From Actinomycetes bacterium (GTDB lineage: Bacteria > Actinomycetota > Actinomycetes > Propionibacteriales > Nocardioidaceae): a DNA stretch of 64,000 nucleotides. Made by a program: the position numbers and the translations under genes. Below, piece after piece: positions 1 to 7,687 of the stretch (the stretch's first letter is position 1; each line of letters starts with the position of its first letter). The notes beneath the pieces were generated by a model, which did no database searches, had not been told where the DNA came from, and saw only the letters and a program-made list of their open reading frames with translations. The stretch covers positions 19,413-83,412 of the forward strand of contig JAEWOG010000062.1 in NCBI GenBank assembly GCA_023460975.1, given 5' to 3'.

Positions 1-1004
1 GCGAGAAGGCGATCCTGCGCCGCCTGGTCGAGGCCGGCACCCGGATCGTGTCGATGGGATACGCGGGCGAGGGCACCATCGACGCCGTGGTGGACCAGGC
101 GCAGGCCGAGGTCTACCGCATCACCGACAAGCGTTCGACCGAGGACTACGTCCCTCTGGCCGACATCATGAACGACGTTCTCGACGAGATCGAGACCATC
201 GGCAACCGCGAGGCCGGCCTGTACGGCGTGCCCACGGGCTTCGCCGACCTCGACGAGCTCACCAATGGTCTGCACGCGGGTCAGATGATCATCGTCGCGG
301 CCCGCCCCGCTATGGGCAAGTCGACGCTTGCCCTCGACTTCTGCCGCGCCGCGTCGATCCACAACAACCTGACCAGCGTCTTCTTCAGCCTCGAGATGAC
401 GCGCTCCGAGATCATGATGCGCCTGCTGTCCGCCGAGGCGAAGGTGCCGCTCAACCACATCCGCAACGGGCAGATGCAGGACGCGGACTGGGAGCGCATG
501 GCCCGCAAGATGGGCCAGGTGTCGGGTGCTCCGATGTTCATCGACGACAGCCCCAACCTGACCATGATGGAGATCCGCGCGAAGGCGCGGCGCCTCAAGC
601 AGAAGCACGACCTCAAGCTGGTCGTCATCGACTACCTCCAGCTCATGAGCTCGGGCAAGAAGGTCGAGTCCCGCCAGCTCGAGGTCTCCGAGTTCTCGCG
701 AAACATCAAGCTGCTGGCCAAGGAGCTCGAGGTCCCGATCATTGCGCTCTCGCAGCTCAACCGTGGCCCCGAGACCCGCGCCGACAAGCGTCCCGCGATG
801 AGCGACCTGCGTGAATCGGGCTCGATCGAGCAGGACGCGGACATGGTGATCCTGCTCCACCGCGATGACGTGTACGAGAAGGAGTCGACTCGCCCCGGCG
901 AGGCCGACCTGCTCGTGGTGAAGCACCGCAATGGGCCCACCCGTGACCTTACCGTCGCGTTCCAGGGCCACTACTCGCGCTTCGTCGACATGGCGCACGG
1001 CTGA
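1..1004 (+). CDS. dnaB: Replicative DNA helicase DnaB, C-terminal part (5' end outside window)
   Basis: This is the hexameric helicase that unwinds the replication fork. The reading frame is open from the window edge, so the first in-frame ATG at 48 is internal. The visible part holds the end of the N-terminal/linker region followed by the RecA-like motor domain. A Walker A motif (AARPAMGKST), a Walker B-like segment (LVVIDYLQLM), the DnaB motif around SQLNRGPE and the late motif DADMVILLHRDD are all present. The Walker A region is uninterrupted, so there is no intein at that commonly invaded site. The family is usually about 450 residues long, and roughly 330 are seen here. The gene stands alone at its 3' end. 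The identification is secure; only the N-terminus is missing. Confidence 0.97.
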   Translation, partial: EKAILRRLVEAGTRIVSMGYAGEGTIDAVVDQAQAEVYRITDKRSTEDYVPLADIMNDVLDEIETIGNREAGLYGVPTGFADLDELTNGLHAGQMIIVAARPAMGKSTLALDFCRAASIHNNLTSVFFSLEMTRSEIMMRLLSAEAKVPLNHIRNGQMQDADWERMARKMGQVSGAPMFIDDSPNLTMMEIRAKARRLKQKHDLKLVVIDYLQLMSSGKKVESRQLEVSEFSRNIKLLAKELEVPIIALSQLNRGPETRADKRPAMSDLRESGSIEQDADMVILLHRDDVYEKESTRPGEADLLVVKHRNGPTRDLTVAFQGHYSRFVDMAHG

Positions 1005-1010
1005 GCCTGA

Positions 1011-1119
1011 TTTGCCGGCATCCCGCCGGGCGGGCTGGTGAACTACCTGCTTCTCCCGTTCTGGCTGATCACGGCCGCGATCGTCGTCGCCCGGCGTCAG
1101 GGGACGCGGGCGCCCGACC
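1011..1119 (+). pseudogene. Remnant of a membrane protein C-terminus
   Basis: Directly after the dnaB stop, frame 3 reads a short stretch with the character of the end of a membrane protein: GGLVNYLLLPFWLITAAIVV followed by ARRQ. That is one hydrophobic helix with a positive cytoplasmic flank. There is no start codon or ribosome site, and the frame runs into the 3' end of the oppositely oriented gene at 1120. I read it as the tail of a deleted membrane-protein gene. The family cannot be named from so little, and a chance hydrophobic frame is possible. Confidence 0.35.
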
Positions 1120-1758
1120 TCACGTCGTCGGCCGGCGTTCGAGGGTCAGATGGGTGACTCCGCTGGGGCTCGACACGGCCTGGATGGCGTACGCAGCCTC
1201 CAACGCCTCCAGCCCGTCCCACACGCGTACGCCACGGCCCAGCACGATCGGCACCTGCACCAGGTGCGCGTGGTCGACCAGTCCGGCCGCGAGGAAGTCG
1301 CGTACGACGGTGGCGCCCCCGCCGATGCGTACGTCGAGGCCCCCGGCCGCTTCCCTGGCGGTGCGGAGCGCCTCGGGCGGGGCGGCGTCGAGGAAGTGGA
1401 AGGTGGTGCCTCCCGCCATCTCCAGCGGCGGCCGAGGACGGTGGGTGAGCACGTACGTCGGTGTGTGGAAGGGCGGCTCCTCACCCCACCAGCCTCGCCA
1501 GTCGGGGTCGTCCTGCCAGCCGGGCGGCCCGAACTTGTTGCTCCCCATGATCTCGGCGCCGAACCCGATGCCGTGCTGCTGAGCGAAGGCATCGTCGATT
1601 CCCGCAGCGCCGCTCTCGGGCGCCCAGAACCGGGTCGCGAACATCCACTCGTGCAGCCGCTCGCCGGCATGCCCGAAGGGCGCCTCAGCGGACTGGGGTT
1701 CGCCCGTGGCGAAGCCGTCCAGCGAGATCGAGAAGTTGTGGATCCGGGTGCGGGACAT
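1120..1758 (-). CDS. Dihydrofolate reductase/RibD C-terminal-like protein
   Basis: This is a reductase of the DHFR-like RibD_C family, which uses NAD(P)H, often on pteridine-, flavin-precursor- or drug-like substrates. The N-terminus (RIHNFSISLDGFATG) is the typical first strand and loop. The middle has the EIMGSNKFGPPGW segment, and the C-terminal half has IGGGATVVRDFLAAGLVDHAHL followed by PIVLGRGVRVW, the family's nucleotide-binding signature. The start at 1758 is preferred to an ATG 36 bases upstream because GAGGAG lies eight bases before it and the longer N-terminus is not family-like. It follows the DoxX-like gene by 10 bases and is probably co-transcribed with it. The physiological substrate is unknown. 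Confidence 0.88.
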   Translation of the reverse strand: MSRTRIHNFSISLDGFATGEPQSAEAPFGHAGERLHEWMFATRFWAPESGAAGIDDAFAQQHGIGFGAEIMGSNKFGPPGWQDDPDWRGWWGEEPPFHTPTYVLTHRPRPPLEMAGGTTFHFLDAAPPEALRTAREAAGGLDVRIGGGATVVRDFLAAGLVDHAHLVQVPIVLGRGVRVWDGLEALEAAYAIQAVSSPSGVTHLTLERRPTT

Positions 1759-1768
1759 CGGTCTCTCC

Positions 1769-2233
1769 TCAGGGCGACGACGTGGCAGATTCATCGTCGC
1801 TCATCTGGTCGTGGCCTGGAGCGAGCAGCGGGATCAGGAGCAGCGCCATGACGATGCTGATCGAGCGGTTGACCATCACGTCCTCGCCGATCGAGTCGGT
1901 GGCGAATCCGTAGCCCACAACGGTGATGAACACCAGGAACGCCAGCATTCCCCACGCCGCGACCCTGACCGTACGCCTCCGCAACATGCCGATCCCGCAG
2001 GCCAGCTCGTAGGCGCCCAGCACGATGGTGAGCCAGCCGATGTTGGGCATCACGAACGACGACCACAGACTGCCCAGCCATGGCAACAGGGCAGTGTCGC
2101 CGAACACCGCGTAGCCCTCGGGGTGGACCCGGCCGAGGACGAGGTGGGCGATCCCGCCGGCGATGAAGACCACGGCGAACAGCCCCCTGATGGCCAACTC
2201 CCCGAGGGTCGCCACACGTGCGCTGGTCCTCAC
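1769..2233 (-). CDS. Small DoxX-like integral membrane protein
   Basis: The product has 154 residues and four hydrophobic segments, at about 14-32, 50-72, 77-95 and 102-145. The opening GLFAVVFIAGGIAHLV and the later LTIVLGAYELACGIGML are typical of DoxX/DUF4267-like four-helix membrane proteins, whose biochemical role is not settled. The hydrophilic C-terminus ends in SDDESATSSP. It is the first gene of a two-gene unit with the DHFR-like protein, separated by 10 bases. The family call rests on topology and local pattern only. Confidence 0.75.
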   Translation of the reverse strand: MRTSARVATLGELAIRGLFAVVFIAGGIAHLVLGRVHPEGYAVFGDTALLPWLGSLWSSFVMPNIGWLTIVLGAYELACGIGMLRRRTVRVAAWGMLAFLVFITVVGYGFATDSIGEDVMVNRSISIVMALLLIPLLAPGHDQMSDDESATSSP

Positions 2234-2285
2234 CCCGCCAACGTACTGCGCCGCGCGCCGTTGGCCTGGGCGTTAGCGTGCACGA

Positions 2286-2498
2286 GTGGCCGCCCTCATC
2301 CACCTGAACGGTCCGCCAGGGATCGGCAAGTCGACCATCGCCAGGATGTACGCCGACGCGCACCCCGGCGTACTCAACTGTGACGTCGATGTCCTGTTGC
2401 TCGACCACCGCCCTGACGCCGTTGTCATCCCGAGCGATGAGGGTGACGTATCAGCCACCTACCAGCGGCTCCTCGCGTCGCTGCCGGAGCAGTTCTAG
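2286..2498 (+). pseudogene. P-loop kinase-like gene with large internal in-frame deletion
   Basis: The 70-residue frame begins at GTG with ALIHLNGPPGIGKSTIA, a perfect Walker A of the small AAA/P-loop kinase family, and continues to HPGVLNCDVDVLL. It then jumps directly into a sequence typical of the C-terminus of the same family (DAVVIPSDEGDVSATYQRLL). Full-length members are about 165-175 residues and carry the lid and base-binding region in between. Roughly 95-100 central residues are therefore missing while the reading frame is kept. The product, if made, could not be an active kinase. The deletion is an inference from family layout; the two ends are seen directly. Confidence 0.65.
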
Positions 2499-2531
2499 GC
2501 GAGGTGGGACAACCGAGCACGGACTGTGGAG

Positions 2532-3935
2532 CTAACCGGACAGGACGTAATCCACCTGGATCGGTATCGACCGGTATCTGATGGTCGCGAACTCGGGTCG
2601 TGGGCTGCTGTAGGCGTGTCCGGTCGGCAAGGTCGTGACGACTTCGCCATCGGAACCGACTCGGGTCCGCCAGCCGTCGGCCTGCTTGGCGTAGTTGCAG
2701 GCCTCGCACACCCCCTGACCGTTGGCGAGGCTCGTCGCGCCGCCGCGGGCGTGTGGCTCGGCGTGGTCGATGTGTCGGACGGGAGCGCTGCACCACGGCG
2801 TACGGCAGACACCATCACGCAGGCGGATCAGTCGCTCCAGGGTCGCGGGGAAGCGGCGGGCGCGGGGATCGTAGGCGAGGAGCGACCCGGTGATGGGCTC
2901 GCTGAACAGGCGGCGCACCCACACCGCCTCATCTGCACTCAACGTGTCGGCGACGATCTCGCGGGCGAGCTCGGCTGGGATTGGGCCGAAGCCGTCGAGG
3001 CGGGCATCGCGGTCGTCGTCACCGAACAGCGCGCTGTCGGTCATCAGGAGGTGAAGCTGGACGCCGGGCCTGACCGGGTTGGCGTCCTCCTCGGCCGTGA
3101 CCGTGCACTCGTCACCGACCAGGCCATGGCGAAGCGTTGCTTGCACCAGCGAGTCGGCCATGACCTGGCCCCGCGTGCGCGGGTCGCCCGCCGACCGCGC
3201 CGCATCCGCGGCACGGGACAAGGTTGCGTAGACCGCGACGCCGTCCTTGACCGGCAGCAGCGCACTCACCCACGTCATCGTGTCGGGTGCGGGACGGATG
3301 GAGACGTGCCGCTCGCCCTCGGCGTAGCGACGGCGCGCCAGCACCGACGCCGGATCGAGGTGCTCGGCCGCCGCGCGGCAGCGACCGCGTACGTCGTGAG
3401 GGCTCATCGCCTCAAGCGCATCCGCGTCGGAGGCGAGCAACTCGTCGATGGCCAGGCGGTGCTCCAGCGTCAGGCACGCGGTCTCCTGCGCGATCAAGGT
3501 GACCGTCCACTCGGTCACCCGACCGGCGCACCACGCCGCCCAGGTGTGCGGCAGCTCCACGGGCGCGATCCGCGCCATTGCGAGGTGACGCCGCCCGCGA
3601 TGAGGGGACTCCCTGCGGGCATGGGCGACCTGCTCGGCGATGCCACGCCCGCGCCGCTCAGGCGCGACACCACGCGCCTCACGCTGCGACTGCACCGACC
3701 GATCGAGCGAAGCGGACAACGCCGCCTGGGTCGCAGTCAACGTGCACGTCAACTCCTCGGCCGCGCGGATCGCGTCGACCAACTCAGCGTCGGTCAGCCC
3801 AGTGTCGGTCAATGACGGGCACGACCCGCCCGCGAGAAACGCCTCCAAGCGGGACCGCAGCTCGACCACATCGGCAGCGCTCACCCCGATCGCGCTCACA
3901 TCGGCTGGCGCAGTAGTGGTGCCCGAGAAGGTCAT
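2532..3935 (-). CDS. DUF222/13E12-type HNH endonuclease protein
   Basis: This 467-residue protein has the actinobacterial 13E12-repeat layout. An N-terminal helical DUF222 region (residues about 25-330) is followed by a C-terminal HNH nuclease domain. The HNH part reads RDGVCRTPWCSAPVRHIDH, then GGATSLANGQGVCEACNYAK, with paired CxxxxC zinc-type cysteines and the catalytic His-His/Asn set. Such genes occur in many dispersed copies in mycobacteria and relatives, and several M. tuberculosis copies are LexA-regulated. Here a perfect LexA box lies just upstream of the start at 3935. No clear Shine-Dalgarno is seen between box and ATG, so the message may be leaderless. The biological function of the family is unknown; SOS-linked DNA processing is inference. 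Confidence 0.9.
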   Translation of the reverse strand: MTFSGTTTAPADVSAIGVSAADVVELRSRLEAFLAGGSCPSLTDTGLTDAELVDAIRAAEELTCTLTATQAALSASLDRSVQSQREARGVAPERRGRGIAEQVAHARRESPHRGRRHLAMARIAPVELPHTWAAWCAGRVTEWTVTLIAQETACLTLEHRLAIDELLASDADALEAMSPHDVRGRCRAAAEHLDPASVLARRRYAEGERHVSIRPAPDTMTWVSALLPVKDGVAVYATLSRAADAARSAGDPRTRGQVMADSLVQATLRHGLVGDECTVTAEEDANPVRPGVQLHLLMTDSALFGDDDRDARLDGFGPIPAELAREIVADTLSADEAVWVRRLFSEPITGSLLAYDPRARRFPATLERLIRLRDGVCRTPWCSAPVRHIDHAEPHARGGATSLANGQGVCEACNYAKQADGWRTRVGSDGEVVTTLPTGHAYSSPRPEFATIRYRSIPIQVDYVLSG

Positions 3936-3948
3936 GAGCCCATTCTAG

Positions 3949-3964
3949 TCGAACACATGTTCGA
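3949..3964. promoter_or_regulatory. LexA (SOS) box
   Basis: The sequence TCGAACACATGTTCGA contains a perfect match to the Gram-positive/mycobacterial LexA consensus CGAACRNRYGTTCG. It ends 14 bases before the start codon of the HNH gene at 3935, in position to block its promoter. It predicts DNA-damage induction of that gene. Confidence 0.85.
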
Positions 3965-4092
3965 ACAGAAGAGCCGATGGGCCACGATTTCCATCACGTC
4001 ACCTCAAGCCAAGGCGGGCCTCACGACGTACGGCTCACCACGAGGTAGCGCAGCCGCTCGGGGCATGCCGCAAGGGCCCCGCACGGGACGAT

Positions 4093-4482
4093 TCAGTCCA
4101 GCCCGCTGAGGTCGGGAGGCACGTCGACGGAGTTCTCACGCAGCAGTCCGAGCGGCACAACCTCGAGCGCCCGCTCCGAGGTCGCCGACAGCACGACCGG
4201 AGCGGCCACGCCGGCTTCGTACGCCTGCAGCCAACGGACGGCGACCACGCACCATCTGTCGCCCGGAACCAGCCCCGGGAAGTTCCACTCCGGGCGGGGC
4301 GTGGCGAGGTCGTTGCCGACGGAGGCCTGGTGGGCCAGGAACTCCTCCGTCATCACGGCGCACACGGCGTGCAGTCCGACGTCCCGTGGGCCGACGGTGC
4401 AGGTGCCGTCGCGATGGAAGCCGGTCAGGGGGTCCGTGCCGCACGGGTCCAACTCGCCGCCGAGGACGTTGCGCTCCGTCAT
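4093..4482 (-). CDS. DUF2237 family protein
   Basis: A compact 129-residue cytosolic protein with the hallmark DUF2237 segments: NVLGGELDPCGTDPLTGFHR, GPRDVGLHAVCAVMTEEFL, TPRPEWNFPGLVPGDRWCVV and the C-terminal ATSERALEVVPL. The conserved cysteines (in DPCGTDP, AVCAVMT and DRWC) are retained. The family is widespread but has no assigned biochemical function. It is transcribed away from the AbiEi-like gene, with a 186-base divergent gap that contains a long palindrome. Confidence 0.92.
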   Translation of the reverse strand: MTERNVLGGELDPCGTDPLTGFHRDGTCTVGPRDVGLHAVCAVMTEEFLAHQASVGNDLATPRPEWNFPGLVPGDRWCVVAVRWLQAYEAGVAAPVVLSATSERALEVVPLGLLRENSVDVPPDLSGLD

Positions 4483-4555
4483 GGGGAGATCTTCGCGCGT
4501 GATGGGTCAGAAGGCAGGTCGATGAGCGCTTCGCGCGGGGGCCATCCGTCTGATC

Positions 4556-4602
4556 GGTTGCGGTGTCTGTGCGTCACCAGGTGACGCACAGACACCGCAA
4601 CC
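4556..4602. repeat. Perfect 47-nt palindrome (23-bp arms, 1-nt centre)
   Basis: The arm 4556-4578 (starting GGTTGCGGTGTC, ending GTGCGTCACC) is followed by a single A at 4579 and then its exact reverse complement at 4580-4602. The element lies between two divergent genes (starts at 4482 and 4669). It is therefore not placed as a terminator of either. It could be a mobile palindromic unit, a protein-binding site or a cruciform. Nothing else in this gap was recognised. Confidence 0.85.
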
Positions 4603-4668
4603 CGCGCGGTCATCCACAGATTCGGCTGGGCAGTCCCACGCGCCCGGCGGATCAGCAAGGCTCAGTGG

Positions 4669-5613
4669 ATGCTCCCACCGGCGCTCCATGACCTCGCGGC
4701 GTACCAGTCCGGGGTGTTCAACCGACGCCAGGCCTCCGAGCGCGGCCTGGTCGAGCACGACCTGCGGCGGCTGGTGCGGCGCAGGGAGGTCGTACGTCTC
4801 TCGCCGGGGGTCTTCATCGACCACACCGGGGAGCCGACCTGGATCCAGCGGGCATGGGCGGCGGTGCTGGCACGCGAACCAGCTGCTCTGGCCGGTGAGT
4901 CTGCTCTGCGGGCGTGGGACGGTCCCGGCCGCGCGGCTCGTGGCACCGAGGTCATCCACGTGGCCGTCGACAGGCACCGACGCCTCCGGCACACCAGCGA
5001 CGTCCGGCTGCACCGCGTGAGCGGTCTCGACGCCCTGACCCATCCCAGCGCCGCACCGCCGAGGGTGCGCGTCGAGCACGCGGTCCTCGCAGTCGCGGGG
5101 CAGGCACTCGACGAGGCCGCCGTGGTGAGCGTCCTGGCCGACGCGGTCCAGTCCCGGCGGACGACCCCCGCGCGGCTCGCTGAGGCACTGGCCGAGCACC
5201 CCACGCTGCGCAGGCGCGCGTTCGTCACATCCGTGCTGGCCGACGTCGCCGAGGGCGCCTGCTCCGCGCTGGAGGTGGGCTACCTGCGCGGGGTGGAGTC
5301 CGCGCACGGGCTGCCTCGCGCAGCCCGGCAACTGCGCGCGCACTCGCGCGGCGGCAGCATCTACCGCGACGTCGCCTACGAGGCGTACGGCCTGGTGGTC
5401 GAACTCGACGGCCGCCTGTTCCATGACTCTGCGCGCGCACGCCACCGCGATCTCGTACGCGACCTGGACGCCGCCGTCGCGGGCCTGCGCACCGTGCGGA
5501 TCGGGTGGGGGCAGGTCTTCGGCGATGCCTGCCACACCGCCGAGCAGGTGGGCGAGTTGCTCAGACGCGGAGGTTGGCCCGAGCGCTTACGTGCGTGCGA
5601 CGTCTGCCGGTGA
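4669..5613 (+). CDS. Orphan AbiEi-like winged-helix protein with C-terminal DUF559/Vsr-like domain
   Basis: The 314-residue product begins with a winged-helix of the AbiEi antitoxin type: a short helix, then VFNRRQASERGLVEHDLRRL, RREVVRLSPGVFIDH. A middle region carries the promoter-antitoxin-like strand HRLRHTSDVRLHR-type pattern. The C-terminal part (about 235-305) resembles DUF559/very-short-patch-repair-like folds, with AYGLVVELDGRLFH, DLVRDLDA and VRIGWGQVF. No AbiEii nucleotidyltransferase toxin follows, so this is one of the common solitary actinobacterial members rather than half of a type IV toxin-antitoxin pair. Function is unknown. The ATG lacks an obvious ribosome site. Confidence 0.75.
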   Translation: MLPPALHDLAAYQSGVFNRRQASERGLVEHDLRRLVRRREVVRLSPGVFIDHTGEPTWIQRAWAAVLAREPAALAGESALRAWDGPGRAARGTEVIHVAVDRHRRLRHTSDVRLHRVSGLDALTHPSAAPPRVRVEHAVLAVAGQALDEAAVVSVLADAVQSRRTTPARLAEALAEHPTLRRRAFVTSVLADVAEGACSALEVGYLRGVESAHGLPRAARQLRAHSRGGSIYRDVAYEAYGLVVELDGRLFHDSARARHRDLVRDLDAAVAGLRTVRIGWGQVFGDACHTAEQVGELLRRGGWPERLRACDVCR

Positions 5614-5623
5614 GGAGGGTGTG

Positions 5624-5677
5624 GGTTTCGACAGGCTCAACCAGCGAGGGGCCTGGTTTCGACAGGCTCAACCAGCG
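5624..5677. repeat. Two copies of dispersed 23-bp repeat
   Basis: The unit GGTTTCGACAGGCTCAACCA followed by GCG occurs at 5624-5646 and 5655-5677, between the AbiEi-like and msrA 3' ends. It is the reverse complement of the dispersed repeat found again near 36.0, 51.9, 61.6 and 63.9 kb. A decayed relative appears near 6399-6421. Confidence 0.9.
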
Positions 5678-5701
5678 AAACACCAGCGAGCGGCCAGCGG
5701 G

Positions 5702-6346
5702 CTAGGCGGGGAAGGCGACCCCGGTGTTGGCGTGGCAGCGGTAGCCGAGGGGGTTCTTGGCCAGGTACTGCTGGTGCTCGTCCTCGGCGTAGAAGTAGGG
5801 CGTCTCGGCGGCCGGTCGGATCTCGGTGGTGATCTCGCCGAGGCCGCGGCGGGCGAGCTCGGCCCCGTACGTGCGGGTCAGGTCGCGGGCCGTCGCGTCC
5901 TGTTCGGGCGTGGTCGGATAGAGGGCGGAGCGGTACTGGGTGCCGATGTCGTTGCCCTGCCGCATCCCCTGGGTGGGGTCATGGATCTCGAAGAAGCGCT
6001 TCACCAGGTCCGCGTAGGTGACCACGGACGGGTCGAAGACGACACGCACGGCCTCGGTGTGCCCGGTCGCGCCGGAGCAGACCTCCTCGTACGTGGGGTT
6101 CGGGGTCGAGCCGCCGGCGTAGCCCACCGACGTGGACCACACGCCCGGGACCTGCCAATAGATCTCCTCGGCTCCCCAGAAGCAGCCCAGCCCGAGCAGC
6201 GCCGCCTCCATACCCTCGGGGACCTCGTCGGTCACCACGGGCGTACGCAGCACGACGTGGGTGCCCAACGACCACGGTCGTTGCGGGCGTCCGGGCAGGG
6301 CCTGGTCAGGGGTGGGGAGTGCGGTCTTGAGGCGGCCGAACAGCAC
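5702..6346 (-). CDS. msrA: Peptide-methionine (S)-S-oxide reductase MsrA
   Basis: MsrA reduces methionine S-sulfoxide in proteins, using thioredoxin or an equivalent donor. The catalytic motif GCFWG (Cys near residue 55) is present. It is followed by the family segments GYAGGSTPNPTYEEVCSG, GHTEAVRVVFDP, FFEIHDPTQ and GNDIGTQYRSALY, and by the C-terminal YFYAEDEHQQYLAKNP. I take the GTG at 6346 (protein start MLFGRLK) rather than the ATG at 6418, because GGAG sits seven bases upstream and MsrA homologues commonly begin at this point. The gene diverges from metB, a plausible pairing of methionine synthesis and repair. Confidence 0.96.
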   Translation of the reverse strand: MLFGRLKTALPTPDQALPGRPQRPWSLGTHVVLRTPVVTDEVPEGMEAALLGLGCFWGAEEIYWQVPGVWSTSVGYAGGSTPNPTYEEVCSGATGHTEAVRVVFDPSVVTYADLVKRFFEIHDPTQGMRQGNDIGTQYRSALYPTTPEQDATARDLTRTYGAELARRGLGEITTEIRPAAETPYFYAEDEHQQYLAKNPLGYRCHANTGVAFPA

Positions 6347-6510
6347 GGCGGGCTCCGTTCTATGCCTGGGCAGTCGGGACATGGGCCTGAGGCCTTCGAG
6401 TCTGACAGGTCCAACCACGCGAATCGCCGCCTTCTTCCCACGCCCGTCAGCGGCAGCGTCGCGGCCCCACTGAGGCGCCGCCGAGGTACGCCGCGGCGGG
6501 CTGCTCGGGC

Positions 6511-6516
6511 TACGGT
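6511..6516 (+). promoter_or_regulatory. Candidate -10 box for a leaderless metB message
   Basis: TACGGT lies six bases before the GTG start of metB. This is the spacing expected if transcription starts at the initiation codon, and leaderless messages are common in actinobacteria. No Shine-Dalgarno is seen before that GTG, which fits. It is a sequence-pattern guess only. Confidence 0.35.
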
Positions 6517-6522
6517 GATCCC

Positions 6523-7686
6523 GTGACCCAGGAACACCGCAGCAAGGGTGGGTTCGAGACCCGCGCGATCCACGCAGGCTACGAGCCGGATGAGATGACG
6601 GGCGCGGTCAATCCGCCGATCTATGCCTCGTCGACGTTCAAGCAGGACGGCGTCGGCGGCCTGCGCGGCGGCTACGAGTACAGCCGTTCGGGCAACCCGA
6701 CCCGGACGGCGTTGGAAGGCGCCATGGCGGCCGTGGAGGACGGGGAGCGTGGCTTCGCGTTCGCGTCCGGTCTGGCGGCCGAGGACACGATCCTGCGCGC
6801 CCTGACGAACCCCGGCGGCCACGTGGTCATCCCCGATGACGCGTACGGCGGCACCCACCGCCTCTTCGACAAGGTGGCGCGCGCGTGGGGCCTCGACCAC
6901 ACGCCCGCCTCGGTGACCGACCCCGAGGCGGTTGCTGCGGCGATCCAGCGGGGGCGTACGAAGCTGGTCTGGGTCGAGACCCCGACGAACCCGATGCTGG
7001 CCATCGGGGACATCGAGGCCCTCGCGGCCGTCGCCCACGACGCCGGCGCCCTGCTGGTCGTCGACAACACGTTCGCGTCTCCCTACCTCCAGCAGCCGCT
7101 CACCCTCGGCGCCGATGTCGTGGTCCACTCCACCACCAAGTACGTGGGTGGCCACTCCGACGTCGTCGGCGGTGCCGTGGTCGTCCGCGACCTCGAACTG
7201 GCCGAGGCGATCGGCTACCACCAGAACGCGATGGGCGCCGTCGCCGGACCGTTCGACGCCTACCTGACCCACCGCGGCCTCAAGACGCTGGCCGTACGCA
7301 TGGACCGGCACTGCGACAACGCCGAGCAGGTCGTTGACTTCCTCGAGGGGCACCCGTTGGTGTCCGAGGTGATCTATCCGGGGCTGGACTCGCACCCGGG
7401 CCACGAGGTGGCCGCGCGGCAGATGCGCCGCTTTGGCGGGATCGTGAGCTTCCGGTTGGCCCAGGGCGAGGAGAAGGCCCTCGACGTGTGTGCCCGGGCG
7501 CAGGTCTTCACGCTCGGCGAGTCGCTCGGAGGCGTCGAGTCGCTCATCGAGCACCCCGGCCGGATGACGCACGCCAGCGTCGCGGGCACCGACCTCGAAG
7601 TGCCCTCCGACCTGATCCGACTCAGCGTGGGCATCGAGACGGCCGAGGACCTGGTGGCCGACCTCGAGCAGGCGCTCGGCGCCTGA
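6523..7686 (+). CDS. metB: Cystathionine gamma-synthase
   Basis: This is a PLP enzyme of the Cys/Met metabolism family that joins an activated homoserine to cysteine in methionine synthesis. The N-terminus FETRAIHAGYEPD and the YEYSRSGNPTR phosphate-binding segment are characteristic. The PLP lysine is in HSTTKYVGGHSD (Lys near residue 206), and the C-terminal SLGGVESLIEHPGRMTH is intact. Its 387 residues match the family. Closely related cystathionine gamma-lyases share these motifs, so lyase activity cannot be excluded. It starts with GTG and leads a co-directional block running to 12080. The next gene begins one base after its stop. Confidence 0.9.
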   Translation: MTQEHRSKGGFETRAIHAGYEPDEMTGAVNPPIYASSTFKQDGVGGLRGGYEYSRSGNPTRTALEGAMAAVEDGERGFAFASGLAAEDTILRALTNPGGHVVIPDDAYGGTHRLFDKVARAWGLDHTPASVTDPEAVAAAIQRGRTKLVWVETPTNPMLAIGDIEALAAVAHDAGALLVVDNTFASPYLQQPLTLGADVVVHSTTKYVGGHSDVVGGAVVVRDLELAEAIGYHQNAMGAVAGPFDAYLTHRGLKTLAVRMDRHCDNAEQVVDFLEGHPLVSEVIYPGLDSHPGHEVAARQMRRFGGIVSFRLAQGEEKALDVCARAQVFTLGESLGGVESLIEHPGRMTHASVAGTDLEVPSDLIRLSVGIETAEDLVADLEQALGA

Positions 7687-7687
7687 C

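Noticed and set aside
1..1004. Intein in the DnaB helicase
   Set aside because: The Walker A region and downstream motifs run without interruption. The N-terminal part lies outside the window and cannot be judged.
4556..4602. Palindrome considered as an intrinsic terminator
   Set aside because: Both flanking genes start at, rather than end towards, this gap, and the one-base centre leaves no normal loop.
6347..6522. SAM riboswitch or S-box before metB
   Set aside because: No conserved core pattern is visible and a -10-like box sits six bases before the start, arguing for a leaderless message.
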